From positions 3,720,001-3,784,000 of the forward strand of contig CP108997.1 in assembly GCA_036226585.1 (NCBI GenBank): a DNA stretch of 64,000 nt. Reading direction: 5' to 3'. The stretch comes from Streptomyces sp. NBC_00708 (GTDB lineage: Bacteria; Actinomycetota; Actinomycetes; Streptomycetales; Streptomycetaceae). This document shows, piece by piece, positions 31,687 through 39,964 of the stretch. The notes below the pieces were generated by a model. The model searched no databases. It worked only from the letters and a program-made list of their open reading frames with translations, and was not told where the DNA came from. The stretch's first letter is position 1. Each line of letters opens with the position of its first letter. Position numbers and translations under genes: made by a program.

Positions 31687-33486
31687 TCAGGCGGCGAGCT
31701 GGAGGGCGTACCAGGTGAGGAGCTGGTCGACCGCCGCGGTGACGGGCTTGAGCACGAGCTCGGTGTCACCGTCACGCCAAGCGTTCGCGACCTCGGCCAG
31801 AGGAGGGACTGCGAGGGCCGTCAGCCCCGGCATCCGGGAGGCGGCGGCGAGGATCCGGTCGGGGCCGGACTCCCACTGGTTGTGCTCGCGCAGGAGAAGG
31901 CGGCAGGCGAGCACGAGGTGCTTGTAGAGCTGCCGCAGGGCGGTCGCCCCCTCCGCAGTACGCAGACGGCGCATGGTCAGCATGACCTGGGGCAGTTCGC
32001 GGACGGCGGCGTACGCGAGCTCGTCCCGGCTGATCGTCGGAAGTGCGAGGTCGGATGCCGCATGCAGGACGGGGCTGCCTTGCTGGAGCTGGTGAAGGAC
32101 GAAGGCCAGGCGCGGAGTGAGGCGTCGGGCGGTCAGTTCTCCGGGCGTGACGAGGGTGGCGCCGAGGGAGGCCGCACCGCCGAGCGCCGTCCGGTACTGC
32201 TCCAGGGCCTCATGGATCCCGCCGATGACCTCGTGCTCGGCGATCACCATGAGGTCCAGGTCGGACCAGCCGGCGATCCAGGTGCCCTCTCCGGGGCTTC
32301 CGGTCAGGGCGACGAGTCGGACGCCGGGTCCGTATGCCCGCACCGTGTCGGTGAAGTCGGCCGTCGCCGACGCGACTGCTGCCGGAAGACCGAGCCCGTA
32401 CGGGGTGGCCACGCGCAGCGCAGGCGTGGAGGGCGGGGCGGCGATGCGCCGGAGGCGGGCGCGGAGGGCCGCGATGCTGCCGGTGTTGTCGATGACGTGG
32501 TCGGCCAGAGCGGCGACCTGGTGGGCGCCGCGGCTCATCTTGATCTCGTCCTTCGCGGCGACGGCCTGGGCCGGTGTGCCGGACCGCTCGACGCGTACGG
32601 CGAAGGGGGCGTCCAGGTAGACGATCTGGAGCGTGTCGCCCATGAGCTGCTTGAGCTCGGCGATCGAGGCATCGTCGTGGACGGACTCGATGGTGAACAG
32701 CTTCGTGTCGACGTGGGCGTCCGCGAAGCGGTTCAGCTCCCCGAGGAGCAGTTCGGCCTGCCGACGGGCCGAGAGTGCGTACGGGTCCGCGAGCCCTTCC
32801 CGATGGGCTGCCTGCCGTAACAGGAAGCCGATCTTGAGGCGTTGGGCGCCGCAGGTCCGCTGGACGAACTGTGCGCTGGTGCTCTTCCCGCACTCACTCA
32901 GCCCGCCGAAGGCGAGTACCTGGCGCAGATGCCGACTCGGCTTGATCTCTGCCGGAGCGACGTCCTCCCGCCCGTACAGCTTGAAGCGGGCCGGCACGGG
33001 GAGCCGACGACGGCCGGCGACGACATCGGATACCAGCGCGTCGAGGGCGGCGCAGAGCTCCTCACGTTGCCCGTGAAGGGCCGGGACACGTCGTGCGGCC
33101 AGCTCATCGCGGCCTGCCGCACGCTCGCTGTGCCAGATCCGCAGCGTCAGCACCGACATGCGGTCCACGACGGAGGCGAGCGTCTCGGTGTGCAGCGGCA
33201 CATCGGCACGGCCCGCGTCCGCCAGCGAGCCGAGCACTTCGTCAGCCCGTTCGGCGAGGGCGTTGCGTTCGGCGTTGAGCTGGTCGATCTCTCGCTTGCA
33301 GTCGGCGACTTGGGCGGCGGAGAGCAAAGCACTGCGCACCCGGTCCTCGGTGTCCCACAGGCGCCCGTTGACGGCGTGGAGCCGGGTGACGGTGTCGTCC
33401 AGGCGCTGCCGGTCCTTGTCCTGGATGGTGGCCATGGCGTGGGCGAGCCCCGGAGGCAGCACCAGGGGCGGGGAGTTCTGAGTCAT
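31687..33486 (-). CDS. DUF4254 / P-loop kinase / nucleotidyltransferase fusion
   Basis: A 599-residue three-part protein. Residues 20-150 resemble DUF4254 (LHAVNGRLWDTEDRVRSALL; CKREIDQLNAERNAL). Residues about 185-345 form a dephospho-CoA- or adenylate-kinase-like P-loop domain (AFGGLSECGKSTSAQF; VYLDAPFAVRVERSG). Residues 375-560 contain a pol-beta-type nucleotidyltransferase (LTGSPGEGTWIAGWSDLDLM with GS and D-x-D). It would combine nucleotide phosphorylation and nucleotidyl transfer in one chain. Its stop is 46 bases before the PRTase start. Confidence 0.82.
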   Translation of the reverse strand: MTQNSPPLVLPPGLAHAMATIQDKDRQRLDDTVTRLHAVNGRLWDTEDRVRSALLSAAQVADCKREIDQLNAERNALAERADEVLGSLADAGRADVPLHTETLASVVDRMSVLTLRIWHSERAAGRDELAARRVPALHGQREELCAALDALVSDVVAGRRRLPVPARFKLYGREDVAPAEIKPSRHLRQVLAFGGLSECGKSTSAQFVQRTCGAQRLKIGFLLRQAAHREGLADPYALSARRQAELLLGELNRFADAHVDTKLFTIESVHDDASIAELKQLMGDTLQIVYLDAPFAVRVERSGTPAQAVAAKDEIKMSRGAHQVAALADHVIDNTGSIAALRARLRRIAAPPSTPALRVATPYGLGLPAAVASATADFTDTVRAYGPGVRLVALTGSPGEGTWIAGWSDLDLMVIAEHEVIGGIHEALEQYRTALGGAASLGATLVTPGELTARRLTPRLAFVLHQLQQGSPVLHAASDLALPTISRDELAYAAVRELPQVMLTMRRLRTAEGATALRQLYKHLVLACRLLLREHNQWESGPDRILAAASRMPGLTALAVPPLAEVANAWRDGDTELVLKPVTAAVDQLLTWYALQLAA

Positions 33487-34130
33487 CGGGGACTCCCGTC
33501 GATGAGTGGAGTGAGGCCAAGGTGATCGAGTACGGCGCTGTGCACGTCGTCCAGGGAGCGGTTCTCGCAGTCCACGACGGCGGCGTACGTGCCGTGGCCG
33601 GCCTGGTGAAGTAGAACGGCGTGCAGTGTCTTCTGATAGGCCGGGTAGATCCCGGTCCACGGGCGGCCCTCGCGGGCGCTGGTGATGGCGTAGCTGCGCT
33701 CGGCGTCGAAGGACGCGAGCAGCAGCACCGAGGTCTCCGATGAGGTGGCGCGCGAACCGGCGATGTCCGTCACGGTCTTGAACGCCTCGCCCACCGTCAG
33801 CCCGTCCTTGACCACGCATGTCGCGGTGGCCACAGCGAGGAGCATGGGCAGGCCACGGTCCAGCAGTCCCGTACGACCGGGCTCGCGTGCGGCGGCCCGC
33901 TTGGCGTGACCGACGAGCAGCATCTCCGTCAGCTCGACCGTCGTGGACGTCTGGAACCACCACCGGGCGTAGTCGCCGGCCGCTACCCGCGCCCACGGCT
34001 CGGGGTCGTGCTCGTGGACGGCTCCCAACGGTTGGAAGACGTGCCGGCGCGCGGCCAGCCGATCGAGGTGAGTCGTCTTGCCGACGTTGTCAGGACCGTT
34101 GAGGCTGACGAAGTCCGCTAACCGCTCCAT
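33483..34130 (-). CDS. Thymidylate-kinase-like P-loop protein
   Basis: A 215-residue nucleoside- or thymidylate-kinase-like protein. Walker A is LNGPDNVGKTTHLDRLAARR (about 10-29), the DRx motif is LLDRGLPMLL (DRG typical of dTMP kinase), and a LID-like Arg region follows (SAREGRPW). It may phosphorylate a nucleoside monophosphate made by the cluster. It overlaps the fusion gene by 4 bases and follows the NUDIX gene. Confidence 0.85.
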   Translation of the reverse strand: MERLADFVSLNGPDNVGKTTHLDRLAARRHVFQPLGAVHEHDPEPWARVAAGDYARWWFQTSTTVELTEMLLVGHAKRAAAREPGRTGLLDRGLPMLLAVATATCVVKDGLTVGEAFKTVTDIAGSRATSSETSVLLLASFDAERSYAITSAREGRPWTGIYPAYQKTLHAVLLHQAGHGTYAAVVDCENRSLDDVHSAVLDHLGLTPLIDGSPR

Positions 34131-34133
34131 CGC

Positions 34134-34601
34134 TCACGCCTCGCGGATCGGTGTGTCGAGAACGGAGGCGATCGCGTCGGTGTTCGTGGCGATGAACTCG
34201 GCCAGCTCCGGCGGCATCAGGTTCAGCTCACGGACGGCCTGGGCGGTGAAGGGCACCCGGACCACCTCGTACCCGCCCCGCTCCGGCTTGTCGAACTCGG
34301 TGCCCGTCCGTGCGGCCAGGTCCATCGACTCCAGGCGCGCCGCGAAGATGTGCTGGACTCCGACGCCTCCCTCCAGCGCGTCGGTGACGAGGTGCACGAG
34401 CTCGGCGCGCTCCAGCTTGCCGCCCAGCTCCTCGAACACCTCCCGGTGCAGAGCCGCCTCGATGGTCGCGTCCTCTTCCTCGACGCCTCCGCCGACCGAC
34501 ACCCAGTACGGCTCCCTGCCGGGCTTGGTGCGCTTGATGAGGACCAGTTCGTCGCCGTCGAGAAGGATGGCGCGGGCGTTGCGCTTGACGATGTCGGTCA
34601 T
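34134..34601 (-). CDS. NUDIX hydrolase (leftward operon)
   Basis: A 155-residue NUDIX protein with the Nudix box GGGVEEEDATIEAALHREVF followed by EELGG (about 37-61). ATG at 34601 gives a typical start just before the first strand. It is the first gene of the long leftward operon and removes a nucleoside diphosphate from some derivative, or clears a by-product. Confidence 0.87.
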   Translation of the reverse strand: MTDIVKRNARAILLDGDELVLIKRTKPGREPYWVSVGGGVEEEDATIEAALHREVFEELGGKLERAELVHLVTDALEGGVGVQHIFAARLESMDLAARTGTEFDKPERGGYEVVRVPFTAQAVRELNLMPPELAEFIATNTDAIASVLDTPIREA

Positions 34602-34792
34602 GCCGTTTGCTCCTTGGGTGTGTAACCGGAGAGAACGGGCGGAGGGGCGCTTTTTGGCTGTGGCCACTTTCCCCGGTTCGTGAATACAGCATGGTGCAAA
34701 CTGATCGCTGAGTGTGACGCACGGGTGCTGCAGCAATGCCGCAGTGATGCCGAACAGGACTGCCCGCACAGGGTGTTTCGGCGTTTCACCAG
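34602..34792. promoter_or_regulatory. Divergent promoter region of the element B metabolic cluster
   Basis: This 191-base region lies between the leftward NUDIX operon and the rightward XRE regulator and is slightly AT-richer than its surroundings (TGAATACAGCATGGTGCAAACTG is within it). It probably holds promoters for both units and the operator of the XRE protein. No unambiguous palindrome was found. Confidence 0.4.
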
Positions 34793-35947
34793 GTGACGGA
34801 CGGGGGTACGACGGTGGTGACTGTGCAGAGATGGTCCGGGCGCGAAGCACGGCTGCTGCGCGAAGCCCTTCGCATGAGCCTGCGTGACTTCGCCGCCTAC
34901 CTCGGAGTCAGTGACCGGACCGTGTCGAACTGGGAGGGCGGTGGCGCGGGTTACCAGCCGCGTGCCGAGTCCCAGGCTGTGCTCGACACCGCACTCGACC
35001 ATGCGTCGGGCGAAGCGCAGACGCGGTTCGCGGCGGCACTGGAAACGAACGGCGCTGCGCCACCCGTGACAGGCCGAATCGAAGTCGACTCCCACAAGTT
35101 CCTGCCAGTTTTCATCGGCGTCGAACGCGCCGGCCGCCTCCGCGCACACATGAGACCGAGCGCTCACGACGAGTGGCTGGAGTCCTCCTCGGCCCGCGTC
35201 GACCACCCCGAAGCGCAACAGTGCGTCCTTCACGTCTTCGCGTGCGGGGTGGCCGTCTTCCACCTCGTTCAGCCGCACAAGCCCGCCGCGCTCACCGACC
35301 TCGCGGTCTGGCGGTACCGCTCCTACGCCTCCGACCTTCCCTGGGCACGAGACAAGCTCCGCGACCTCCTGGACGAGGAATCCGCCCGCGTTCCCAACCC
35401 CGAGTACGTCCTCTCCCTCTACTGGCTCACCTCGGGCCCCTGGTCCGGCGACGCCCACGACACCGCACTGCGCCTGCTGTCCACACCCTCTGTCCTGGTC
35501 GACCGCGGCGCCCCGGACGGCCCCGCTCCTCTGGGCGGTGCGGTCGAGGAGTCTCTCCTCGCCACCGGCTTCGACCACCCCGACATCGTGTCCTTCGGCG
35601 TACGGGGTGTGTCCACCGCCTACGCGGGCTGGTCCGGCGTCGCCTATGCGTCCCACTCCCGCGAGCGCAGCCTCACCATCGACGAGTTGGTCACCTGCGA
35701 ACTGACCGTCCAAGCCCTCTGGTGCTTCACCCGCCAGGTGCAGCAAATGATCGAGGACGGCCAGGACCCCTCCATGCCCGAGCAGTACGGCTGGCGCTTC
35801 CTGCGTGCCGCCTCCTCCCGGCTCACCACCGCCCGAGCCCAGGAGACCGCTCAACACGTGCTGATGCGGGAGGCCATCATGAACACCAGCGGGCTGGCCG
35901 AACGGCTGCGCGCCGCGCAGGACGCTCTGCGAGAGGGCGTCGGGTGA
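34793..35947 (+). CDS. XRE-type HTH regulator with large C-terminal domain
   Basis: A 384-residue protein. The N-terminal Cro/C1-type HTH is LREALRMSLRDFAAYLGVSD followed by RTVSNWEGGG (about 20-50). The remaining about 300 residues form a helical, ligand-sensing or tetratricopeptide-like region (QCVLHVFACGVAVFHLVQ; LWCFTRQVQQMIEDGQ). The start GTG at 34793 lacks a clear SD; GTGs 7-8 codons downstream are alternatives. It is divergent from the leftward operon and first in a rightward unit with the isochorismatase-like and flavoprotein genes. A likely pathway-specific regulator. Confidence 0.85.
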   Translation: MTDGGTTVVTVQRWSGREARLLREALRMSLRDFAAYLGVSDRTVSNWEGGGAGYQPRAESQAVLDTALDHASGEAQTRFAAALETNGAAPPVTGRIEVDSHKFLPVFIGVERAGRLRAHMRPSAHDEWLESSSARVDHPEAQQCVLHVFACGVAVFHLVQPHKPAALTDLAVWRYRSYASDLPWARDKLRDLLDEESARVPNPEYVLSLYWLTSGPWSGDAHDTALRLLSTPSVLVDRGAPDGPAPLGGAVEESLLATGFDHPDIVSFGVRGVSTAYAGWSGVAYASHSRERSLTIDELVTCELTVQALWCFTRQVQQMIEDGQDPSMPEQYGWRFLRAASSRLTTARAQETAQHVLMREAIMNTSGLAERLRAAQDALREGVG

Positions 35948-35972
35948 GAACACAGGGCAGGAGAAGCAACGG

Positions 35973-36542
35973 ATGGACATCGGCAGCGCCGCGCTGGTCG
36001 TGATCGACATGCAGAACGGCTTCGTGAACGAGCGAAGCCGCCACGCCGTGCGGGCGGTCTCCGATCTCGTCGCCCAGTGGACCGGCGCCGGCCGACCCGT
36101 GATCTTCACCCGGTACTTCAACTATCCGGACAGCCCGTACGAGCGCTTCTTCCAGTGGCGCCGACTCCAAGAACCACCTGAGACCGACATCGTCCCCGAA
36201 CTGGTGGAGGCGGCAGCCCGTGCGCACGCGGTCGTCGACAAGACCGGCTACACGCTCTTCACCCCCCAGGCAGCCGAACTTGTTCGCGGCAGCGGCTGGA
36301 CCGACCTCGTCTTCTGCGGAATCGCTACCGAGAGCTGCGTCCTGAAGTCCGCGGCCGACGCCTTCGAACACGGTCACGCACCCTGGATCGTCACCGACGC
36401 CTGCGCCAGCGACGCCGGCCCTGACGTACACGACGCCGGACTCGTCGTCGCCCGCCGTCTGATCGGAACCGGCCAACTTGTCACCACGGACCACGTGGCA
36501 GGCCAACTCGCCGCGTACGCAGGGGCGCCGGTGCTGGAATAG
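35973..36542 (+). CDS. Isochorismatase-family cysteine hydrolase
   Basis: A 189-residue hydrolase with catalytic triad residues VVIDMQNGF (Asp, about 12), VDKTGYTLF (Lys, about 92) and IATESCVLKSA (Cys, about 124). The family cleaves amides or vinyl ethers such as nicotinamide or isochorismate. GGAGAAG lies 8 bases before the ATG. It is 25 bases downstream of the XRE gene. Confidence 0.87.
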   Translation: MDIGSAALVVIDMQNGFVNERSRHAVRAVSDLVAQWTGAGRPVIFTRYFNYPDSPYERFFQWRRLQEPPETDIVPELVEAAARAHAVVDKTGYTLFTPQAAELVRGSGWTDLVFCGIATESCVLKSAADAFEHGHAPWIVTDACASDAGPDVHDAGLVVARRLIGTGQLVTTDHVAGQLAAYAGAPVLE

Positions 36543-36546
36543 CCCC

Positions 36547-37461
36547 ATGGGCGACACGCTGTACGACACCGACCTCATCATCATCGGCGGCGGACCCGCC
36601 GGATGCGCTGCCGCACGCATGGCCGCCAGTGTCGGCATGCGCTCGGTTCTGGTCGAGCCGGACCGGCTGTGCCGGAACCTGTACCGGATCCCGGCCCTGA
36701 ACAACGTCCTCGGCGGCTACACCAGCGGCCTCGAACTCGCTGACGCCATCGTTGCCGAGTTGAAGGGCACGGAGCTGTGCCGCCTCGAACTCGGTCGGTA
36801 CGTCACCGAGCTTCACGCGGACGACGACCAGGTGACCGCCACGTTGGACACGGGCGCTTCCCTCACCGCCCCGTACGCCATCGTCGCCACGGGCGTCGGC
36901 CCTCTCCAACCCGGCGACGCGACCTGGATCACCGCCCCCGCCGGCCTGACCCTGCCCGCGCTCTGGCAGGCCGACGCCGACGACGCCCAAGGCCGGACCC
37001 TCCTCGTCCTCGGTGGCGACCGCCCGATCGGCACCTTCCTGCGCGCCCACCCGGCCACGGACACGCGCCTCCTCGTGGCGTACCCGGCGACGGACGAGTA
37101 CAAGATCGACGAGATCCGTGAGGACCCGCGGGTCACACTGCTCCCCGTCGATCACCTGACGCTGCACGGTGGAGAAGGTGCCCAGCTGTCGGCCGAGGCA
37201 GTGGGAAGGGACGGTACCCACCGCACGATCACGGCGGACGCGGCCTTCCTCAGCCTGGGAAGCGCCCCCGCCGCCCCACCCGGAGACCTGACCCGCGGCA
37301 CGGACGGATACTGCCCGCCCACCGACCAGCACCCCCGCGTCATCGTGGCCGGCGACCTCCGCTCCGCCCGCTTCCAAAGGATCATGACCGCCCTGGGCTC
37401 CGGCAGCGAGGCGGCGCTGCAGGCGTACTACGCGGCCCGGGACCTGCCCATCAAGGGGTGA
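36547..37461 (+). CDS. Thioredoxin-reductase-like flavoprotein without CxxC
   Basis: A 304-residue FAD/NAD(P)-binding protein. The FAD site is DLIIIGGGPAGCAAARMAAS, the second Rossmann-like stretch is GRTLLVLGGDRPIG, and the C-terminal FAD motif is HPRVIVAGDLRSARFQ. The redox-active CxxC of thioredoxin reductases is missing, as in DepH/GliT-unrelated oxidoreductases and ferredoxin-NADP-reductase-like proteins. It begins 4 bases after the preceding stop. Substrate unknown. Confidence 0.83.
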   Translation: MGDTLYDTDLIIIGGGPAGCAAARMAASVGMRSVLVEPDRLCRNLYRIPALNNVLGGYTSGLELADAIVAELKGTELCRLELGRYVTELHADDDQVTATLDTGASLTAPYAIVATGVGPLQPGDATWITAPAGLTLPALWQADADDAQGRTLLVLGGDRPIGTFLRAHPATDTRLLVAYPATDEYKIDEIREDPRVTLLPVDHLTLHGGEGAQLSAEAVGRDGTHRTITADAAFLSLGSAPAAPPGDLTRGTDGYCPPTDQHPRVIVAGDLRSARFQRIMTALGSGSEAALQAYYAARDLPIKG

Positions 37462-37509
37462 GGCCCCGGCGTTGTGCATCAGGGGATGGCTCTTGGAGGG
37501 GGAACCCTT

Positions 37510-37923
37510 GTGACCAGCAGGGCAGAAGTGGCGGTCGCTGCTGCCATCGTCGCTCGGGACGCGCGCGTTCTGCTCGTACAACGGCGCGTTACGGAAGGCG
37601 ACCTCTCGTGGCAGTTCCCGGCAGGAAAGATCGAACCCGGCGAAACACCCGAAGAAGCCGCCGTACGTGAGACCCAAGAAGAGACCGGACTACGGGTGGC
37701 CCCGCAGAAGTCGCTGGGACACAGGGTGCACCCTCTGACGGGCCGGGAGATCCACTACATCGCATGTCGGCCCGTCGGGGGCGAGGCGACTGTTGCGAGC
37801 GCTGGTGAAGTGGCCGACACGGTCTGGGCCACGCTCGGTGAGATTCCTCGGTACGTGCCGCACGGGCTGTTCGAGCCGGTGCAGCGCTACCTCGACGCTG
37901 CCCTGCCGAGCCAGCTTCCGTGA
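37510..37923 (+). CDS. NUDIX hydrolase (rightward unit)
   Basis: A 137-residue MutT-like protein with a canonical Nudix box, GKIEPGETPEEAAVRETQEE followed by TGL (about 39-61). GTG at 37510 follows GGAGGGGG by about 8 bases; a GTG at 37474 is an alternative. Its closeness to MutT (WQFPAGKIEPGE) suggests hydrolysis of a nucleoside triphosphate or derivative. Confidence 0.88.
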   Translation: MTSRAEVAVAAAIVARDARVLLVQRRVTEGDLSWQFPAGKIEPGETPEEAAVRETQEETGLRVAPQKSLGHRVHPLTGREIHYIACRPVGGEATVASAGEVADTVWATLGEIPRYVPHGLFEPVQRYLDAALPSQLP

Positions 37924-38228
37924 AACGCCACGAGTGTGGGGCTGGTGCGGCAGGGCTGGAACGTCCGGTCAGCGCCGCCGTGGAGAGCCACCCAGAGGCA
38001 TGGCTTCGCTCCGGGGTACTGGCTCCGGTGGGGCGACCGGGCGCTTCCCGTGGGTGGGTGGGACCTGGAGGTGCCGGAGGTCGGCGGAAGGTCGGCTGAC
38101 CGCCTTCGACGACTGGTGATCCAGTCCATTTCTGTTAGCTGGTCCCGAGTAACTCCGTTGCCGGCTATCGGAGTTCCAGCCCCGTATGCGCCCTGTTGAG
38201 TGTCAGTGGTCGTTCCTATGGTGGAGGA
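37924..38228. other. 305-base gap before the CoiA-like gene
   Basis: No supported gene. Contains the end of the metabolic cluster and the likely promoter of the following gene. No strong hairpin was noticed. Confidence 0.4.
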
Positions 38229-39491
38229 ATGGCTAATGGGGTGTGGCACACCGGATATGGCATAGAGATCAATCTGTCCCTGCCCGACCTCGGTCACCCG
38301 GACCGTCCCGATCTGCTCCAGGAGATCACCGCCCGCGTCTCCGAGCGCGACCCGCAGCTGCTCGAATGCCTGGCGCACCACGACAAGCGGAAGTGCCAGT
38401 CGGAGTCGGGCGGCAAATCGCCCTGGATGTTCATCCGCCGAGGGCGCGTGGGCGGCCGGCGACCGCTCGTCGCCTCGCACCTGCCGATCACACACAAGGC
38501 GACGCCGGCGGAGAGCGCACAGCACAAGGCCACCAAGGAGCGGATCGTCGAGGCCGCCGGACGTTACGGCCTGGACGCCGAGGCCGAGGTTCCCATCAGC
38601 AACCGGCGCAGCATTTCGGACGCCGTAGTCGTCGGACCCGGCGGCACGCGGATCGGCTGGGAGATCCAGTACCACCACCTCAGTCCCAGCAGCGTGCACC
38701 GGCGCTCGGTCAACGCCGTGGAGCACGGCATCACTCCCCTCTGGGTAGCGAAGGACCGGACGGCCTCCCTGATCGACCGCGCTCCGTGGGCGCGGGTCGA
38801 TGACATGCCGTGGAAGGACATCGCCGACGGTAAGGAGATGGTGATACGCGGTGGGTACCGGCACCTCGAAGTCTGGAAGTGCGTACCAAGCAGCGAACGC
38901 CACTGCCTCATCAGTGAGGGTGCCGGCCACTGTGGCGCGATTCACGCGGACTGGTTCGTGCCCGCGCTGTGCCTCCCGGAGAAGAAGCCGGTCTTCATCG
39001 AGGACTTAGTCCTGCAGAGCGCCACTGGTGAGAGCGTCCCGGTCTACGTGCCCAACCGAGGCAGCGGCCGTGCCGGTCGGCACATGTGGGTCTCGGCCGA
39101 CGACTGCGCGCTGTGGCAGGAGCTCATCGGCGAGAAGACGCCTCTGCCCGCGGCCCCGGCCGAAGAGGAGGACGATGTGATCAGCTTCGCCGAGCAGGAA
39201 ATCGACCGCGCTTGCCGAGCAGGGGAGGAGGGCTGGTTCGTCAGCGACGGCCGGCCCATCCGTGACCTGGACCAGCCGACCGGTGGCTTCACGCTTCCCC
39301 GCATGCCGGTCCAGCGCTCCCGCGACCCGTTGCAGATCACCATCGTGGAACGCGCCGCCGCCTCTGCCGCACTGGGATGCCCGCCGTGGGAGCTCGGGCT
39401 GTGCGCTGGCTGCGGCCAGATGATGCGGCGCTACGGGCTGAACGCCGCCATGTACTGCAACGTGTGCCGGTCCGTCCTCAACGGGCGATAG
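38229..39491 (+). CDS. CoiA-like PD-(D/E)XK nuclease-family protein with C-terminal zinc finger
   Basis: A 420-residue protein. The nuclease core is at about 105-150: NRRSISDAVVVGPGGTRIGW followed by EIQYHH supplies the D...E-x-Q pattern of CoiA-like enzymes. A Cys/His-containing middle follows (CVPSSERHCLI). The C-terminal motif QPTGGFTLPRMPVQRSRDP precedes a four-Cys finger (LCAGCGQMMRRYG...CNVC). ATG at 38229 sits directly after GGAGGA, unusually close, so TTG at 38196 or GTG at 38241 could be used. It ends 36 bases before the att hairpin of the intact tRNA-Ser. A decayed paralogue occupies the same place in element A, so it belongs to the mobile element family. Confidence 0.75.
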   Translation: MANGVWHTGYGIEINLSLPDLGHPDRPDLLQEITARVSERDPQLLECLAHHDKRKCQSESGGKSPWMFIRRGRVGGRRPLVASHLPITHKATPAESAQHKATKERIVEAAGRYGLDAEAEVPISNRRSISDAVVVGPGGTRIGWEIQYHHLSPSSVHRRSVNAVEHGITPLWVAKDRTASLIDRAPWARVDDMPWKDIADGKEMVIRGGYRHLEVWKCVPSSERHCLISEGAGHCGAIHADWFVPALCLPEKKPVFIEDLVLQSATGESVPVYVPNRGSGRAGRHMWVSADDCALWQELIGEKTPLPAAPAEEEDDVISFAEQEIDRACRAGEEGWFVSDGRPIRDLDQPTGGFTLPRMPVQRSRDPLQITIVERAAASAALGCPPWELGLCAGCGQMMRRYGLNAAMYCNVCRSVLNGR

Positions 39492-39526
39492 CCGGGACTG
39501 CAACCAAAACTGCAACCACACACGCC

Positions 39527-39558
39527 GAAGGGCCCCACCGCAAGCGGTGGGGCCCTTC
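39527..39558. terminator. Hairpin of att unit 3, downstream of tRNA-Ser
   Basis: A 15-bp perfect hairpin (GAAGGGCCCCACCGC / GCGGTGGGGCCCTTC, AA loop) 24 bases beyond the tRNA 3' end. It is the counterpart of the hairpins at 17291-17330 and 24344-24383, with compensatory changes in the arms. It probably terminates the tRNA transcript and the CoiA-like gene from the other side. Confidence 0.75.
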
Positions 39559-39581
39559 AACGTATTGCCCGGTGAGAGCAA

Positions 39582-39669
39582 TGGCGGAGGATACGAGATT
39601 CGAACTCGTGAGGGGTTGCCCCCAACACGCTTTCCAAGCGTGCGCCCTAGGCCACTAGGCGAATCCTCC
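39582..39669 (-). tRNA. tRNA-Ser(GGA)
   Basis: The reverse strand folds as a class II tRNA. The acceptor GGAGGAT pairs with ATCCTCC, the discriminator is G and CCA is encoded. The anticodon loop CTTGGAAAG gives GGA (UCC codon, serine), and there is a long variable arm (GTTGGGGGCAACCCC) and a T-arm GAGTTCGAATCTC. Its 3' half is the target of the integrated elements to its left; two partial copies lie at 17.35 and 24.40 kb. Confidence 0.96.
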
Positions 39670-39804
39670 GCCGCAAACAATACAAGACGTTGAGGAGTGC
39701 TCGCGAACCCGTTCCCCGGGGAGGGGGTCCGGGGGGTGCTGGAGGGGGTTCGGGGAGGTGGGGGAGGTGGACTTGTGGGGGTGGGGATCGGTTAAGGTGG
39801 GCGT

Positions 39805-39893
39805 CAGCCCCTCACGTGGCGCTATCTGACTGAACTCCCCCAGGGCCGGAAGGCAGCAAGGGTAGGTTGGCTCTGGCGGGTGCGTGGGGGGCC
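39805..39893 (+). ncRNA. ffs: Signal recognition particle RNA (4.5S-type)
   Basis: Contains the universal SRP domain IV: CAGGGCCGGAAGGCAGCAAG, followed by GGTAGGTTGGCTCTGGCGGG. Flanking arms CCCCTCACG and CGTGGGGGG pair to close the rod. It is the RNA scaffold for Ffh in co-translational targeting. It lies directly upstream of dnaX, the usual Streptomyces order. Ends are approximate. Confidence 0.93.
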
Positions 39894-39964
39894 CTTTGCG
39901 TTCCCGGGGTGGTGCGGGTCACGGGCGGGCCCGGTTGTCGGTGGGCCCCGATAACCTCGTAGGT

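Noticed and set aside
17350..39582. An integrase gene inside either element
   Set aside because: No tyrosine- or serine-recombinase motif was seen in any frame; only relics of relaxase and PIN genes and the CoiA-like gene were found.
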